A stretch of 6,580 bases of DNA, taken from positions 1 to 6,580 of the forward strand of contig JAKJFO010000226.1 in assembly GCA_022704885.1 (NCBI GenBank), given 5' to 3'. The notes under the pieces were generated by a model. That model saw only the letters and a list, made by a program, of their open reading frames with translations. It was not told the DNA's origin and searched no databases. A program made the position numbers and the translations under genes. The DNA comes from Candidatus Rifleibacteriota bacterium. Lineage in GTDB: Bacteria > Riflebacteria > Ozemobacteria > Ozemobacterales > Ozemobacteraceae. Positions 6,251 to 6,580 of the stretch are shown one piece after another. Numbering within the stretch: position 1 is the stretch's first letter; every line of letters starts with the position of its first letter.

Positions 6251-6580
6251 TCACACCTTCAATCGCTCGAGCAGGTCGCGAAGATTCTTCAAGCCGGGCG
6301 AATTCTCGGGAACTTCGTTGAGCGAACGCTGCAGCAGCTGAATTGCATCTGCCTGCTTTCCGCTCTTGACCAGTATCAACGCGAGGTTGTAATAAATTCC
6401 GGCATCACGGCCGTCGAGTTCGAGAGCCCGTGTGTATGCCTGGGCCGCCTTCTCGAAATCACCATTCTTCTGGCAGGCAAATGCCAGATTGGTGAGGTTG
6501 CGGGCATTTGGCTCCTGATATTTGAAACCCTCTTCGAACTGTCTGATTGCGTCTTCCCAGCGGTTGGCCTTGAGATACAG
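6251..6580 (-). CDS. TPR-repeat protein, 5'-partial (C-terminal 109 residues)
   Basis: Reading the minus strand from the right edge gives 109 codons with no stop until TGA at 6251-6253; the start lies outside the window. The sequence is made of tetratricopeptide repeats. A partial repeat (NRWEDAIRQFEEGF) comes first. A full 34-residue repeat follows (about 6407-6508; NLAFACQKNGDFEKAAQAY, then ALELD), with the small residues, Tyr and Ala at the usual TPR places. A second repeat follows (about 6305-6406; YYNLALILVKSGKQADAI). A capping helix (LKNLRDLLERLKV) ends the protein. TPR domains bind other proteins; the partner cannot be told from this part, nor whether another domain or a signal peptide precedes it. 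The gene is 19 nt upstream of the adenylate cyclase on the same strand, probably one operon, and the cyclase also ends in TPR-like helices. Confidence 0.88.
   Translation of the reverse strand: MYLKANRWEDAIRQFEEGFKYQEPNARNLTNLAFACQKNGDFEKAAQAYTRALELDGRDAGIYYNLALILVKSGKQADAIQLLQRSLNEVPENSPGLKNLRDLLERLKV

Noticed and set aside
1..6580. CRISPR array, tRNA or rRNA gene, insertion sequence, attachment site, phage or defence genes
   Set aside because: No spaced repeats, cloverleaf, transposase or terminal inverted repeats were seen, and the coding content is ordinary chromosomal. The five genes account for nearly all of the window, and no gap reaches 300 bases.

Overview
This window holds four confident genes and one further gene cut by the right edge; the first gene is cut by the left edge. 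G+C is close to half by eye, and gene density is high with short gaps, as in a bacterial chromosome. The iorAB pair (indolepyruvate:ferredoxin oxidoreductase) points to an anaerobic, amino-acid-fermenting lifestyle or at least ferredoxin-based metabolism. Together with long PAS/GAF and class III cyclase signalling proteins and a sugar-nucleotide epimerase for envelope polysaccharide, this suggests an anaerobic, probably didermic bacterium from a less-studied lineage. No marker gene fixes the phylum.

Layout. (1) Positions 1-1424, plus strand: a sensor-like protein with the end of a PAS domain, a long coiled coil and two GAF domains. Its reading frame is open to the left edge, so the true start is outside the window. 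(2) Positions 1476-2483, minus strand: UDP-glucuronate 4-epimerase type SDR, convergent with the GAF gene. (3) Positions 2484-2600: a divergent intergenic region with an extended -10 promoter for iorAB and a weaker candidate promoter for the epimerase. (4) Positions 2601-4379 and 4383-4958, plus strand: iorA and iorB, 3 nt apart and translationally coupled. (5) Positions 4967-4999: a perfect 14-bp A/T-flanked hairpin that can terminate transcription in both directions. (6) Positions 5014-6231, minus strand: a class III adenylate cyclase with an N-terminal catalytic domain, one membrane segment, a proline-rich linker and a helical, TPR-like C-terminus. (7) Positions 6251-6580, minus strand: the C-terminal 109 residues of a TPR protein, 19 nt upstream of the cyclase and probably in its operon. 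It has no start codon in the window.

How the parts fit. IorA and IorB together form the thiamine-diphosphate/iron-sulfur enzyme that oxidises aryl pyruvates from aromatic amino acids to aryl-acetyl-CoA, with reduction of ferredoxin. The epimerase makes UDP-galacturonate for surface polysaccharide and stands alone here. The GAF protein and the TPR-cyclase pair are signalling genes that face the metabolic genes, with no visible functional link to them.

I do not see a clearly undescribed system. The least ordinary items are the cyclase architecture (catalytic head first, then membrane anchor, then proline-rich stalk and helical tail) with its TPR partner gene, and the Glu in place of the usual Asp in the second thiamine-diphosphate/metal motif of IorA.
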